Shown: positions 27,192 through 35,634 of the stretch, piece after piece | Numbering within the stretch: position 1 is the stretch's first letter | Layout: the number at the start of each line of letters is the position of its first letter | Assembly: GCA_903930435.1 (NCBI GenBank) | Contig: CAIYYN010000030.1 | Coordinates: 1-64,000 of the forward strand | Source of the DNA: an uncultured Hyphomicrobiales bacterium | Lineage (GTDB): Bacteria > Pseudomonadota > Alphaproteobacteria > Rhizobiales > Ancalomicrobiaceae | Direction of reading: 5' to 3' | DNA length: 64,000 nucleotides | Position numbers and translations under genes: made by a program | The notes under the pieces: generated by a model | Databases searched by the model: none | Told to the model about the DNA's origin: nothing | The model's input: only the letters and a program-made list of their open reading frames with translations

Positions 27192-28772
27192 TCAGGCGAG
27201 CAGCTTGTAGGCCGACAGCGTGAGGAATGCCGCGAGCTTTTCATCAAGGATCAGCTTGCGGAACAGGTCAACCGCCTCGTTGAAACGACCGTTGTCGTAG
27301 GTTTCGTGACCGACTTCGTCGCGAACGCGGGCGGCTTCTTCCATGATGCACTTCAGCACCAGCGGTTCGGTCACGACCGTGCCATCTTCCAGGCTCGCGC
27401 CATAATGCAGCCACTGCCAGATCTGGGTGCGGCTGATTTCGGCGGTCGCCGCGTCTTCCATCAGGTCATAGATCGGCACTGCACCGCGCCCTTGCAGCCA
27501 GGCAGCGATATACTGGACACCGACGCGGATATTCTCGCGAAGACCGGCTTCGGTGCGTGTGCCCTCATGGATGGCGAGCAGATCAGCCTGACCGACCGAG
27601 ACATCCTCGCGCATCTTGTCCAGCTGGTTCGGCTGCGGCATCAGCGCATCAAACACCTTCATGGCAACCGGCACCAGATCCGGATGGGCGACCCAGGTCC
27701 CGTCGTGACCGGCAGTCGCCTCGCGCGTCTTGTCAGCTTCCACCTTGGCGAAGGCAGCGGCATTGCGCTCCGGCGCGTTCTTGATCGGGATCTGCGCCGC
27801 CATGCCGCCCATGGCAAATGCACCGCGACGGTGACATGTCTTGATCAACAGGTCTGAATAGGCGAGCAGGAATGCCTTGCCCATCACGACCTGGCCGCGA
27901 TCCGGCAGAACCGAAGCCTTGTGAGCCCGCAGGGTCTTGATGAACGAGAAGATATAATCCCACCGACCGCAGTTGAGACCCGCGATGTGATCCTTCAACT
28001 CATAGAGGATCTCATCCATCTGGAAGGCAGCAGGCAGAGTCTCGATCAGGACTGTCGCCTTGATTGTTCCGACGCTGAGGCCAAGCGCCTTCTGAGCAGC
28101 GATGAACACATCATTCCAGAGGCGAGCCTCATGATAGCTTTCCAGCTTCGGCAGATAGAAATAGGGGCCAGATCCGGCAGCCAGTGACGTCTTGGCATTG
28201 TGGAAGAAATAGAGGCCGAAATCGAACAGCGAGCCCGAGACCACCGCGCCATCGAATGTGGCGTGCGCTTCATCCAGATGCCAGCCACGTGGGCGGATGA
28301 TCAGCGTGGCGACCTTGTCCTTCAGTGCATAGGTCTTACCGTTGCCGGGATCGACGAAATCAATCTTGTTGGCCCAACGATCCCTAAGGTTGATCTGGCC
28401 AGTGATCATGTTGGCAAGCGTCGGCGATGACGCGTCCTCGAAGTCGGCCATGAACACCTTCGCACCCGAATTGAGCGCGTTCACAATCATCTTGCGATCA
28501 ACCGGTCCGGTAATTTCAACGCGGCGATCGAGCAAGTCGGTCGGCAGCGGCGCGATCTTCCAGTCACCGGCGCGAATTGCTGCCGTTTCCGGGGCGAAAT
28601 CGGGAAGCGCGCCAGCGTCCAGTGCCGCCTGACGGGTCTCTCGATCGGCCAGCAACTGAAGCCTGCGCGCGCCAAACTGACGCTGAAGATCGGCAACAAA
28701 GGCGAGCGCTTCCGGCGTCAAGACTTCGTTGGAGCGATCCGGCAAGGCACCGTGCAGTTGAATTGTGGACAT
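27192..28772 (-). CDS. aceB: Malate synthase A
   Basis: Malate synthase joins glyoxylate and acetyl-CoA to malate. The signature KDHIAGLNCGRWDYIFSFIKTL-like segment lies near residue 265, the glyoxylate-binding arginine is in TLIIRPRGWH, and catalytic acids are in VLIETLPAAFQMDEI and near HEGTRTEAG. ATG 28772 follows GGGAG at eight bases and gives 526 residues, as usual for the A isoform; the frame is open 46 codons further without support. It is downstream of glcD-glcE-glcF with a 140-base gap, so glyoxylate from glycolate oxidase would feed straight into this enzyme. Confidence 0.94.
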   Translation of the reverse strand: MSTIQLHGALPDRSNEVLTPEALAFVADLQRQFGARRLQLLADRETRQAALDAGALPDFAPETAAIRAGDWKIAPLPTDLLDRRVEITGPVDRKMIVNALNSGAKVFMADFEDASSPTLANMITGQINLRDRWANKIDFVDPGNGKTYALKDKVATLIIRPRGWHLDEAHATFDGAVVSGSLFDFGLYFFHNAKTSLAAGSGPYFYLPKLESYHEARLWNDVFIAAQKALGLSVGTIKATVLIETLPAAFQMDEILYELKDHIAGLNCGRWDYIFSFIKTLRAHKASVLPDRGQVVMGKAFLLAYSDLLIKTCHRRGAFAMGGMAAQIPIKNAPERNAAAFAKVEADKTREATAGHDGTWVAHPDLVPVAMKVFDALMPQPNQLDKMREDVSVGQADLLAIHEGTRTEAGLRENIRVGVQYIAAWLQGRGAVPIYDLMEDAATAEISRTQIWQWLHYGASLEDGTVVTEPLVLKCIMEEAARVRDEVGHETYDNGRFNEAVDLFRKLILDEKLAAFLTLSAYKLLA

Positions 28773-28912
28773 GACAGGTCTCCCGTTGAGTTGCGCCTTC
28801 AATGCGCGTTGGGCGACCTTATGCATCGTTTCCCAAACAAACAGAATGTATCGATTTGGAGAGGCACTTTTTCGTTTTTGGAAAAGATGAAAAAGTGCCT
28901 GTCCCGACACTC

Positions 28913-30238
28913 CTAGCCACCCAAGGCCGCTGGCTTGGGTCCGCCTGTTGCCCAGTCGAGCAATTCGACCGTGTGCAGGATAGGTGTCGCCGTGCCGGAT
29001 CCGATCTGGGTCACGCAGCCGATATTACCGGTCGCGATGATATCCGGCGTGACCGATGCGATGGCGGCCACCTTGCGGTCGCGCAATTGTACGGCCAGTT
29101 CGGGCTGGAGAATATTATAGGTTCCCGCCGATCCGCAGCAGATGTGGCCCTCGGGAACGCCCGTGACCTCAAACCCGGCTTCCCGCAGCAGGCGTTGCGG
29201 CTCGGTCTTGATCTTCTGGCCGTGCTGCATCGAGCAGGGCGCGTGATAGGCGACCTTGGGCGGCTTTACCCCGAACTCCCGTATCGGCTCCAGCGGCCCG
29301 AGCGAAACCAGAAATTCGGTAATGTCCTTCGCCAGGCCCGAGACGAGCGCGGCCTTGTCCTTCAGCGCCGCATCGTTGCGGAACATGAAGCCATAGTCCT
29401 TGATGGTCGTCCCGCAACCAGATGCCGTGACGATGATGGCATCCAGTCCGGCGCCGCCGCCAGCCTGCGTCTCTTTCCACCACAAGTCGACGTTATGCGC
29501 CGCTTGATGGTGAGACGTCTCGCTATCGCCCATGTGATGAACGAGCGATCCGCAGCAGACCTCGCCCTGCGGACGCACCACCTCGACGCCAAGCCGGTTC
29601 AGGAGGCGAACGGTCGCTGCGTTGACCTCGGGGGCCAGCACTTCAGGCGCACAGCCACCGAGCAATGCCACACGGGCACGACGATTTTTATTAGCTGGAT
29701 AAGTACCGGCCTTTGACAGCTCGGTGCGCGGCGACAGGCGTGACGGTGCCAATGCCAGCATCGCGGCCATTCGCTTGCCAATGCCGGGTACCCGCCGAAT
29801 GATCGGAATGAACGGCTTGGCGTAGAAACTGGCAAAGAGCGCCGCTCGGAAACGTCCGCGATAGGGCAGAACATTGGCCAGCAGCTTGCGCAGGAGTTTG
29901 TCGATGATCGGACGCTTGAAGGTCCGTTCAACATGCGCGCGGGCGTGATCAATCAGGTGCATGTAGTGCACGCCAGACGGACAGGTCGTCATGCAGGACA
30001 GGCAAGAAAGGCAGCGGTCGATATGTTTCACCGTGGCCACATCAGCCGGCCGGTCATTCTCCAACATGTCCTTGATCATGTAAATGCGACCGCGCGGGCT
30101 GTCACGCTCATCCCCGAGCAGCAGAAACGTCGGGCAAGTCGCGGTGCAGAAGCCGCAATGCACGCAATTGCGCAAGATCTGTTCGGAAGCCGCAACATCC
30201 GGATCAGCGAGTTGGGCAAGCGAGAATTGAGTTTGCAT
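28913..30238 (-). CDS. glcF: Glycolate oxidase iron-sulfur subunit
   Basis: GlcF passes electrons from the flavin subunits of glycolate dehydrogenase to the respiratory chain. Two 4Fe-4S ferredoxin motifs are present, CVHCGFCTATCP (about residues 25-36) and CLSCLSCMTTCPSG (about 76-89), followed by two CCG-domain motifs, EVCCGSLVHHMG and HICCGSAGTYN. Length 441 is normal. Its start is two bases after the glcE stop. It should be at the cytoplasmic side of the membrane as part of GlcDEF. Confidence 0.95.
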   Translation of the reverse strand: MQTQFSLAQLADPDVAASEQILRNCVHCGFCTATCPTFLLLGDERDSPRGRIYMIKDMLENDRPADVATVKHIDRCLSCLSCMTTCPSGVHYMHLIDHARAHVERTFKRPIIDKLLRKLLANVLPYRGRFRAALFASFYAKPFIPIIRRVPGIGKRMAAMLALAPSRLSPRTELSKAGTYPANKNRRARVALLGGCAPEVLAPEVNAATVRLLNRLGVEVVRPQGEVCCGSLVHHMGDSETSHHQAAHNVDLWWKETQAGGGAGLDAIIVTASGCGTTIKDYGFMFRNDAALKDKAALVSGLAKDITEFLVSLGPLEPIREFGVKPPKVAYHAPCSMQHGQKIKTEPQRLLREAGFEVTGVPEGHICCGSAGTYNILQPELAVQLRDRKVAAIASVTPDIIATGNIGCVTQIGSGTATPILHTVELLDWATGGPKPAALGG

Positions 30239-30240
30239 CC

Positions 30241-31452
30241 CTATCGGGCCTCTCTGACCATGCGGCCGGGATTGAGGATACCTGCCGGATCGAATTGATT
30301 TTTCAGCCGGGCATTGAGCGTCGCCAGCGCCGGTGCCTGCGGCTCGAAGACATCGACTGTTACTCGCTTTTCGGCAGGACCATGCACCAGCGTCGCATGT
30401 CCACCACCAACCCCGGCAATGGCGTCCCGGATCACCTTGGCACCAAGATCATCGGTCTCGTCCGTGACCCAGATCCAGACGAGTCCACCCGACCAGTCAT
30501 AGGCAAATCGGGTCGATAATTTGCCGGCTATTTTATCCGACAAGACTGCTGCGGCTGCGGGCGCAATTGATACCCGCCAGAGTGCTGTATGCTGAAAGTC
30601 ACTCAAAAGTGTCAGATCCGATACCGCTCGCCAAACCGCTCTTGATGCTTGTTCCTCAATCAACTCAACCGACCCATGACGGGCAATGCGCTTCGAGAGT
30701 GAAGCGATCCGTGCCTTGACCGATGGCGCAAAGCCTTCGATCCGCAGCAACGTCGAGGCCGCTCCGAAAGAGGTGATGGCAGCAGCGATATCAGGTGGCA
30801 GGTGCGCCGCGCTCGACACATCGTCTGGTTCCTGCATGGCAGCCGTCATCAGTGATGTCGCGGCGGCGGGCGCAAGGCCCCGCACCAAGAGGCTCGCTTC
30901 GGTCTCCGCCTTTGGCAGAACCTTGAAGGTGACGTCGGTCGCGACCGCCAGCGTACCCCAGGACCCGCACAACCCACGCGACAGATCGTATCCGGTCACA
31001 TTCTTGACGACGCGACCGCCAGCCTTGAACGGCTCGGCGCGGCCCGACACGGCACTGATCCCCAGCACTTGGTCGCGCACCGCGCCAACTTTTAGTCGAC
31101 GCGGTCCCGAAAAATTCGTCATGACCATGCCGCCGATCGTACCCCGGCTTTCGGCTCCATCGGGCCGAATCCACATGGGCGGCTCGAACGGAAGCTCCTG
31201 GCCGTGTTCCGCCAACAGCGCAACGACATCATCGACGGGCGTTCCTGCCCGAACTGACAGGATCAGTTCGTCCGGCTCATAAAGCGTCACACCCGAAAGC
31301 GCTGTCAGATCAAGCGACAGATGATTGACGGGATGGCCGATGCCCGCTTTGGTGCCGTGACCGACAGGCGCAAGTGGCGTCCCGGTGGCCACGGCCTCGG
31401 CAATCATGTCGCGCAGTTCGGCATCGGTCGCGGGTTTCAAGGGCTGGTGCAT
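30241..31452 (-). CDS. glcE: Glycolate oxidase FAD-binding subunit
   Basis: GlcE is the second FAD-binding subunit of glycolate dehydrogenase. The PCMH-type FAD-binding region includes PVGHGTKAGIGHPV near the start, RGTIGGMVMTNFSGPRRLKVG and GRVVKNVTGYDLSRGLCGSWGTL. The C-terminal FDPAGILNPGRM block is shared with GlcD. Length 403 is close to the family. It lies between glcD (three-base gap) and glcF (two-base gap) in one operon. Confidence 0.94.
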   Translation of the reverse strand: MHQPLKPATDAELRDMIAEAVATGTPLAPVGHGTKAGIGHPVNHLSLDLTALSGVTLYEPDELILSVRAGTPVDDVVALLAEHGQELPFEPPMWIRPDGAESRGTIGGMVMTNFSGPRRLKVGAVRDQVLGISAVSGRAEPFKAGGRVVKNVTGYDLSRGLCGSWGTLAVATDVTFKVLPKAETEASLLVRGLAPAAATSLMTAAMQEPDDVSSAAHLPPDIAAAITSFGAASTLLRIEGFAPSVKARIASLSKRIARHGSVELIEEQASRAVWRAVSDLTLLSDFQHTALWRVSIAPAAAAVLSDKIAGKLSTRFAYDWSGGLVWIWVTDETDDLGAKVIRDAIAGVGGGHATLVHGPAEKRVTVDVFEPQAPALATLNARLKNQFDPAGILNPGRMVREAR

Positions 31453-31455
31453 ACC

Positions 31456-32952
31456 TCAGAACCTCGGCAATTCAGGAAAGGGCAGTTCACCGCGATGAAT
31501 ATGCATCCGGCCCAGTTCGGCGCAGCGATGCAGCACGGGGAACATCTTGCCGGGATTGAGCAATTGCTTGCCGTCAAAGGCGCATTTGACCCGCATCTGA
31601 TGACTGAGATCCACATCGGTGAACATCTCCGGCATCAGATCGCGCTTTTCGATGCCGACCCCATGTTCGCCGGTCAAGGCACCACCAACCGCGACACAGA
31701 GCTTAAGAATATCGGCACCGAACTCTTCCGCCGTCTCCAGTTCGCCGGGATTATTGGCATCATAGAGAATGAGCGGATGCAGATTGCCATCGCCTGCGTG
31801 GAACACATTGGCGACCCGCAGTCCATGATGCGCAGACAATTCGTTCATCCGCTTCAGCACATGGGCGAGTGCCTTGCGTGGAATCGTGCCATCCATGCAG
31901 AGATAATCTGGCGATATGCGCCCGACCGCCGGGAACGCCGCCTTGCGCCCGGCCCAGAACCCGAGACGTTCGGCGTCAGAGGTCGAAACGCGGCAGCTCG
32001 TCGCGCCGCGTGCATTGACCAGTGCCTCGACCCGCTGCAGCAGATAATCGACCTCGACCTTTGGCCCGTCCAGTTCAACGATGAGCAGGGCTTCGGCATC
32101 GCGGGGATAGCCGACGTGCACGAAATCCTCCGCAGCATTGATGGCTGGCTTGTCCATCATCTCCATTCCGCCCGGAATGATCCCGGCGGCGATGATATCC
32201 GCGACGGCGTTGCCAGCCTCCTCGACATCATCAAAGGCAACCATGACGGCGCGAGCTGTTTCCGGGGCTTTCAGGATACGGACGGTGACCTCTGTCACTA
32301 CGCACAAAAGCCCCTCGGATCCAATGATCAGACCGAGTAGATCATAGCCCTCGCTGTCGAGGTGCTTGCCACCGATCCGGACCACCTCGCCCGTCATCAG
32401 GACGGCTTCGACCCCCAACACATTGTTCGTCGTCAGTCCGTACTTGAGACTGTGAACCCCGCCGGAATTCTCTGCGACATTGCCACCAATCGAGCATGCA
32501 ATCTGCGAGGAGGGATCGGGGGCGTAGTAGAACCCGTTGTGTTCGACGGCCCGCGTGATGCCGAGATTGGTCACGCCCGGCTGGGTGACGACAGCGCGAT
32601 TGGCGAAGTCGATATCGAGGATCTTGTTAAATCGCATCATCGACATCAACACGCCATCGGCGAGCGGCAATGCGCCGCCCGACAGCGACGTACCCGCGCC
32701 GCGCGGCACGACCTTGGTGCCCTGCGCATGACAAAAGGCAAGGATCCGGCTTACTTCTTCCGTCGTTTCCGGCAGGACGACAGCGAGCGGCATTTGCTTG
32801 TAGGCTGTAAATCCGTCGGTCTCCCAAGGTCGCAACCCACGTTCATCGACAACAACACGTTCGGCGGGAAGGATCCGTCGCAAGCCTGCGACAATGGCCT
32901 CACGTCCAGCGAGCGTCGCCCGATCTGGCTCCGGCATGGCAATCAGGCCCAT
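31456..32952 (-). CDS. glcD: Glycolate oxidase subunit GlcD
   Basis: GlcD oxidises glycolate (and often D-lactate) to the 2-oxoacid with FAD. FAD-binding blocks are VVPRGAGTSLSGGALP, IGGNVAENSGGVHSLKYG and IIGSEGLLCVVTEVTV; the C-terminal domain ends with FHAGDGNLHPLI, GGALTGEHGVGIEKR and LLNPGKMFP. The ATG at 32952 follows GGAGGAGAG and gives 498 residues, the normal length; the frame is open 50 codons upstream into the divergent promoter region. First gene of glcD-glcE-glcF-aceB, divergent from a LysR gene that may control it. Confidence 0.95.
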   Translation of the reverse strand: MGLIAMPEPDRATLAGREAIVAGLRRILPAERVVVDERGLRPWETDGFTAYKQMPLAVVLPETTEEVSRILAFCHAQGTKVVPRGAGTSLSGGALPLADGVLMSMMRFNKILDIDFANRAVVTQPGVTNLGITRAVEHNGFYYAPDPSSQIACSIGGNVAENSGGVHSLKYGLTTNNVLGVEAVLMTGEVVRIGGKHLDSEGYDLLGLIIGSEGLLCVVTEVTVRILKAPETARAVMVAFDDVEEAGNAVADIIAAGIIPGGMEMMDKPAINAAEDFVHVGYPRDAEALLIVELDGPKVEVDYLLQRVEALVNARGATSCRVSTSDAERLGFWAGRKAAFPAVGRISPDYLCMDGTIPRKALAHVLKRMNELSAHHGLRVANVFHAGDGNLHPLILYDANNPGELETAEEFGADILKLCVAVGGALTGEHGVGIEKRDLMPEMFTDVDLSHQMRVKCAFDGKQLLNPGKMFPVLHRCAELGRMHIHRGELPFPELPRF

Positions 32953-33144
32953 GATCTCTCCTCCCCTTCGCTGCATTTGACCGACGATATGAAGCGGCCG
33001 ATGCGTGTAGCCTGAACCAAGCATAGAATGCGACGCCACACAAATGGATGATCTGTTCCCCTGTCGCAAAGCAGCTTTGACGTAGAGGCAAAAATAACCC
33101 AAATTCCCCTACGAACCGCCTATCGACCAACGAGCAGCCGCGTC
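32953..33144. promoter_or_regulatory. Divergent promoter region, glcD / LysR regulator
   Basis: These 192 bases separate the glc operon from a divergent LysR gene, the classic layout for LysR control from a shared operator. A small dyad GCAT-aga-ATGC (33021-33031) is the only candidate operator I can point to; I cannot assign -35/-10 boxes with confidence. Confidence 0.45.
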
Positions 33145-34077
33145 ATGACCGAATTCACCGATATGGACATTTTCGCCCGCGTCGTCACTGCCGGAAGCCT
33201 GTCGGCGGCGGGGCGGGAAATTGGCCTTTCGCCAGCCGTTGTCTCGAAACGATTGCGGAAACTTGAGGACCGCCTCGGGACCGTCCTTTTGCAGCGAACG
33301 ACCCGGCAAATATCCCTGACGGAAGCCGGGCAAGGCTATTTCGAGCGCGTCGTTGCCATACTTGCCTCGATCGAAGAAGCCGAGACATTCGTGTCCAGAC
33401 GATCGGCCATCGCACGCGGGACGTTGAAGGTGTCGGCACCCACGGCGTTCGGACGCCGGCATGTCGCGCCGCATCTGAAGCCGTTTCTCGATGCCAATCC
33501 CGATCTGGGACTTCAGCTCGAATTGTCTGATGAATTCATCGACATCGTCGGTGACGGCTTTGATCTCGCCATCCGAATCGGCGAGTTGCCTGATTCCAGC
33601 CTCGTCGCGCGACGACTGACGCCTGTCCATCGCGTGCTCTGTGCAACCCCTGCCTATCTCGCCGATCACGGTGTACCGGCTGGCATTGGTGATCTCGGCA
33701 AGCATGTCTGCCTCACTGCCGCGCCTCAGGACGTCTGGCGACTGGAAGGCCCCGATGGCCTTGTGCTCGTCCACCCGCAAGGTCCGTTGCAGACCAATTC
33801 CAGCGATGTCGTGCGCGAAGCCGTCTTGTCTGGTCTTGGCATTGCGCTGCGCTCGACCTGGGACGTCGGCCCGGAATTATCCTCCGGGCGACTGGTGGTC
33901 GTGCTGCCGCAATTCCATGCTTCGCGCCACGTCGCGCTCAACGCGGTCTATCCCAGCCGCCGGTTTCTGCCCGCCAAGGTGCGTATCTTCATCGACTATC
34001 TCGCCCGGATCTATGGTCCCGAACCCTATTGGGATCGGGGGTTATCGACGATCCTGGGAGGTCGAGCGACGGTCTGA
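33145..34077 (+). CDS. LysR family transcriptional regulator
   Basis: A 310-residue LysR protein. The winged helix-turn-helix occupies residues 1-60 (FARVVTAGSLSAAGREIGLSPAVVSKRLRKLEDRLG), followed by the linker helix and an effector-binding periplasmic-binding-protein fold (LKVSAPTAFGRRHVAPHL, DLAIRIGELPDSSLVARRL). It is of the CrgA/DmlR-like subgroup that recruits through a GTL-x-V-S-A-P motif. Divergent placement suggests it controls glcDEF-aceB in response to a 2-hydroxy acid; this is inference, since E. coli uses the GntR-type GlcC for glc. Confidence 0.92.
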   Translation: MTEFTDMDIFARVVTAGSLSAAGREIGLSPAVVSKRLRKLEDRLGTVLLQRTTRQISLTEAGQGYFERVVAILASIEEAETFVSRRSAIARGTLKVSAPTAFGRRHVAPHLKPFLDANPDLGLQLELSDEFIDIVGDGFDLAIRIGELPDSSLVARRLTPVHRVLCATPAYLADHGVPAGIGDLGKHVCLTAAPQDVWRLEGPDGLVLVHPQGPLQTNSSDVVREAVLSGLGIALRSTWDVGPELSSGRLVVVLPQFHASRHVALNAVYPSRRFLPAKVRIFIDYLARIYGPEPYWDRGLSTILGGRATV

Positions 34078-34085
34078 TCCCGGAT

Positions 34086-34116
34086 GCCCATCCTCGGCGT
34101 AGCGCCTAGGATGGGC
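34086..34116. terminator. Hairpin after the LysR gene
   Basis: GCCCATCCT-c-GGCG-tag-CGCC-t-AGGATGGGC forms a long stem-loop starting nine bases after the LysR stop. No T-run follows. It could end transcription, or be another small palindromic repeat: CATCCT...AGGATG hairpins of this kind often recur in related genomes. Confidence 0.5.
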
Positions 34117-34317
34117 GGCATAACCTCGCTGCAGGCCACGTCCCCATTTGTGTGCTGGTCACAGGCGATGTTTTTGTTGTTATCTGTGTGTACTTAGCCT
34201 AGCAAAACGCAGGACCGCTCGCTTGGAACGACCACGAGCCGGATGCGGACGCTTTAGTATAATGATCCGGGGAAAGCCTTCGAGGCATCACGCGGGAGCG
34301 GGAGAGAAACAGCGGTC

Positions 34318-35103
34318 ATGACGAATGCGTCACCTTCTTCAACCCAAAAGCGCCCACGGGTCGGACTGTTCGTCACCTGTCTGGTGGATCTGTTTCGGCC
34401 TTCCGTCGGGTTCTCCGCAGTAAAGCTGCTTGAAGACGCGGGCTGTGATGTCGACGTTCCGGCCGTGCAGACATGCTGTGGTCAACCAGCTTTCAACTCC
34501 GGCGACAAGGCGGACACACGCGAGATCGCTCAAAATGTCATCAAGGCATTTGAGCATTTTGACTATGTTGTTGTTCCGTCAGGCTCATGCGGCGGCATGA
34601 TCAAATTGCACTATGCGGATCTGTTTGAACCAGGGTCGGATTGGGCCGCTCGCGCCGAGGCGCTCTCAGCCAAGACCTTTGAGCTCGTGTCTTTCCTGAC
34701 GGACGTTTTGGGCATTACGACGACCGGGGCAGCCTTCAATGGCTCGGTCACCTATCACGACAGTTGTTCGGGATTGCGTGAACTGGGCATTTCAGAGCAG
34801 CCCCGCCGGTTGCTGGCGGGCGTGCCAGGGCTGGAACTCCGGGAAATGGCGGACAGCGACGTTTGTTGCGGGTTCGGTGGGCTGTTCTGCGTCAAATATC
34901 CCGATATTTCCAATGTTATCGTCGAGCGCAAAACGGCCAATATCGCAGAGTCCGGGGCGGATATGCTTCTGGCGGGCGATATGGGCTGCCTCATGAACAT
35001 GGCCGGAAAACTCCAGCGGCAGGGCAGTGCCATCGAGGTGCGCCATGTCGCGGAAGTTCTGGCTGGCATGACCGACGCGCCAAGCATTGGACGCGTGAAG
35101 TGA
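34318..35103 (+). CDS. lutA: L-lactate utilisation protein LutA (YkgE), Fe-S oxidoreductase
   Basis: LutA is a two-CCG-domain protein that works with LutB and LutC to oxidise L-lactate to pyruvate. The first domain carries TCCGQPAFNSGD (about residue 58) with VPSGSCGGMIKLHY; the second carries HDSCSGLREL and DVCCGFGGLFCVKYPDIS. Length 261 is slightly longer than E. coli YkgE owing to a 14-residue N-terminal tail. A DUF29 gene separates it from lutB. No lactate permease or GntR regulator is nearby. Confidence 0.93.
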   Translation: MTNASPSSTQKRPRVGLFVTCLVDLFRPSVGFSAVKLLEDAGCDVDVPAVQTCCGQPAFNSGDKADTREIAQNVIKAFEHFDYVVVPSGSCGGMIKLHYADLFEPGSDWAARAEALSAKTFELVSFLTDVLGITTTGAAFNGSVTYHDSCSGLRELGISEQPRRLLAGVPGLELREMADSDVCCGFGGLFCVKYPDISNVIVERKTANIAESGADMLLAGDMGCLMNMAGKLQRQGSAIEVRHVAEVLAGMTDAPSIGRVK

Positions 35104-35158
35104 ACCCGACGCGCCAATGTGCTAGCATGGCATGTCTGGATCAATGAGGGAGTGACCC

Positions 35159-35623
35159 ATGGCGTCGGCCAAGGAAAAACCGCTCTATGCCAATCCGTCC
35201 GACTACGAGGACGACTTCTACGCCTGGGCCTATGAACAGGCCGAGTTGTTGCGTCTTGGTCGCTTTCGCGAAGCCGACCTCACCAATATCATCGAGGAGT
35301 TGGAAACCTTGGGCCGGACGGAACGCAGATCGCTGGTATCAGCCTATCGGCTTGTGCTGATGCACCTGTTGAAGTGGCAGTTTCAGCCGACCCATCGCAG
35401 CAATTCCTGGCGCAATACCGTTCGACGCGAGCGCAAAAATATCAAGATCTTGGAGCAAGACAATCCGTCACTCGCTGCGGTTGCTTTAACCCTTGTTGCT
35501 GAAGCCTACGCAGATGCCATTGATGATGCCAGCGACGAAACCGAACTGCCGTTGACCGCCTTCCCCACGAATTGCCCCTACACGCTCGACCAGATCCGCG
35601 ATCCCGATTTTCTGCCGGAATAA
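35159..35623 (+). CDS. DUF29 family protein inside the lut operon
   Basis: A 154-residue DUF29 protein: YEDDFYAWAYEQAELLRLGRFREADLTNIIEELETLGRTERR is the conserved N-terminal block, with a helical middle (HLLKWQFQPTHRSNSWRNT) and a short C-terminal segment ending in LDQIRDPDFLPE. The family has no agreed function and is common in cyanobacteria and alphaproteobacteria, usually as scattered single genes. Here it lies 55 bases after lutA and 11 bases before lutB, so it is almost certainly cotranscribed with lactate oxidation genes. Whether that is a functional link or an insertion is open. Confidence 0.9.
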   Translation: MASAKEKPLYANPSDYEDDFYAWAYEQAELLRLGRFREADLTNIIEELETLGRTERRSLVSAYRLVLMHLLKWQFQPTHRSNSWRNTVRRERKNIKILEQDNPSLAAVALTLVAEAYADAIDDASDETELPLTAFPTNCPYTLDQIRDPDFLPE

Positions 35624-35634
35624 GGCCCAAGCCG

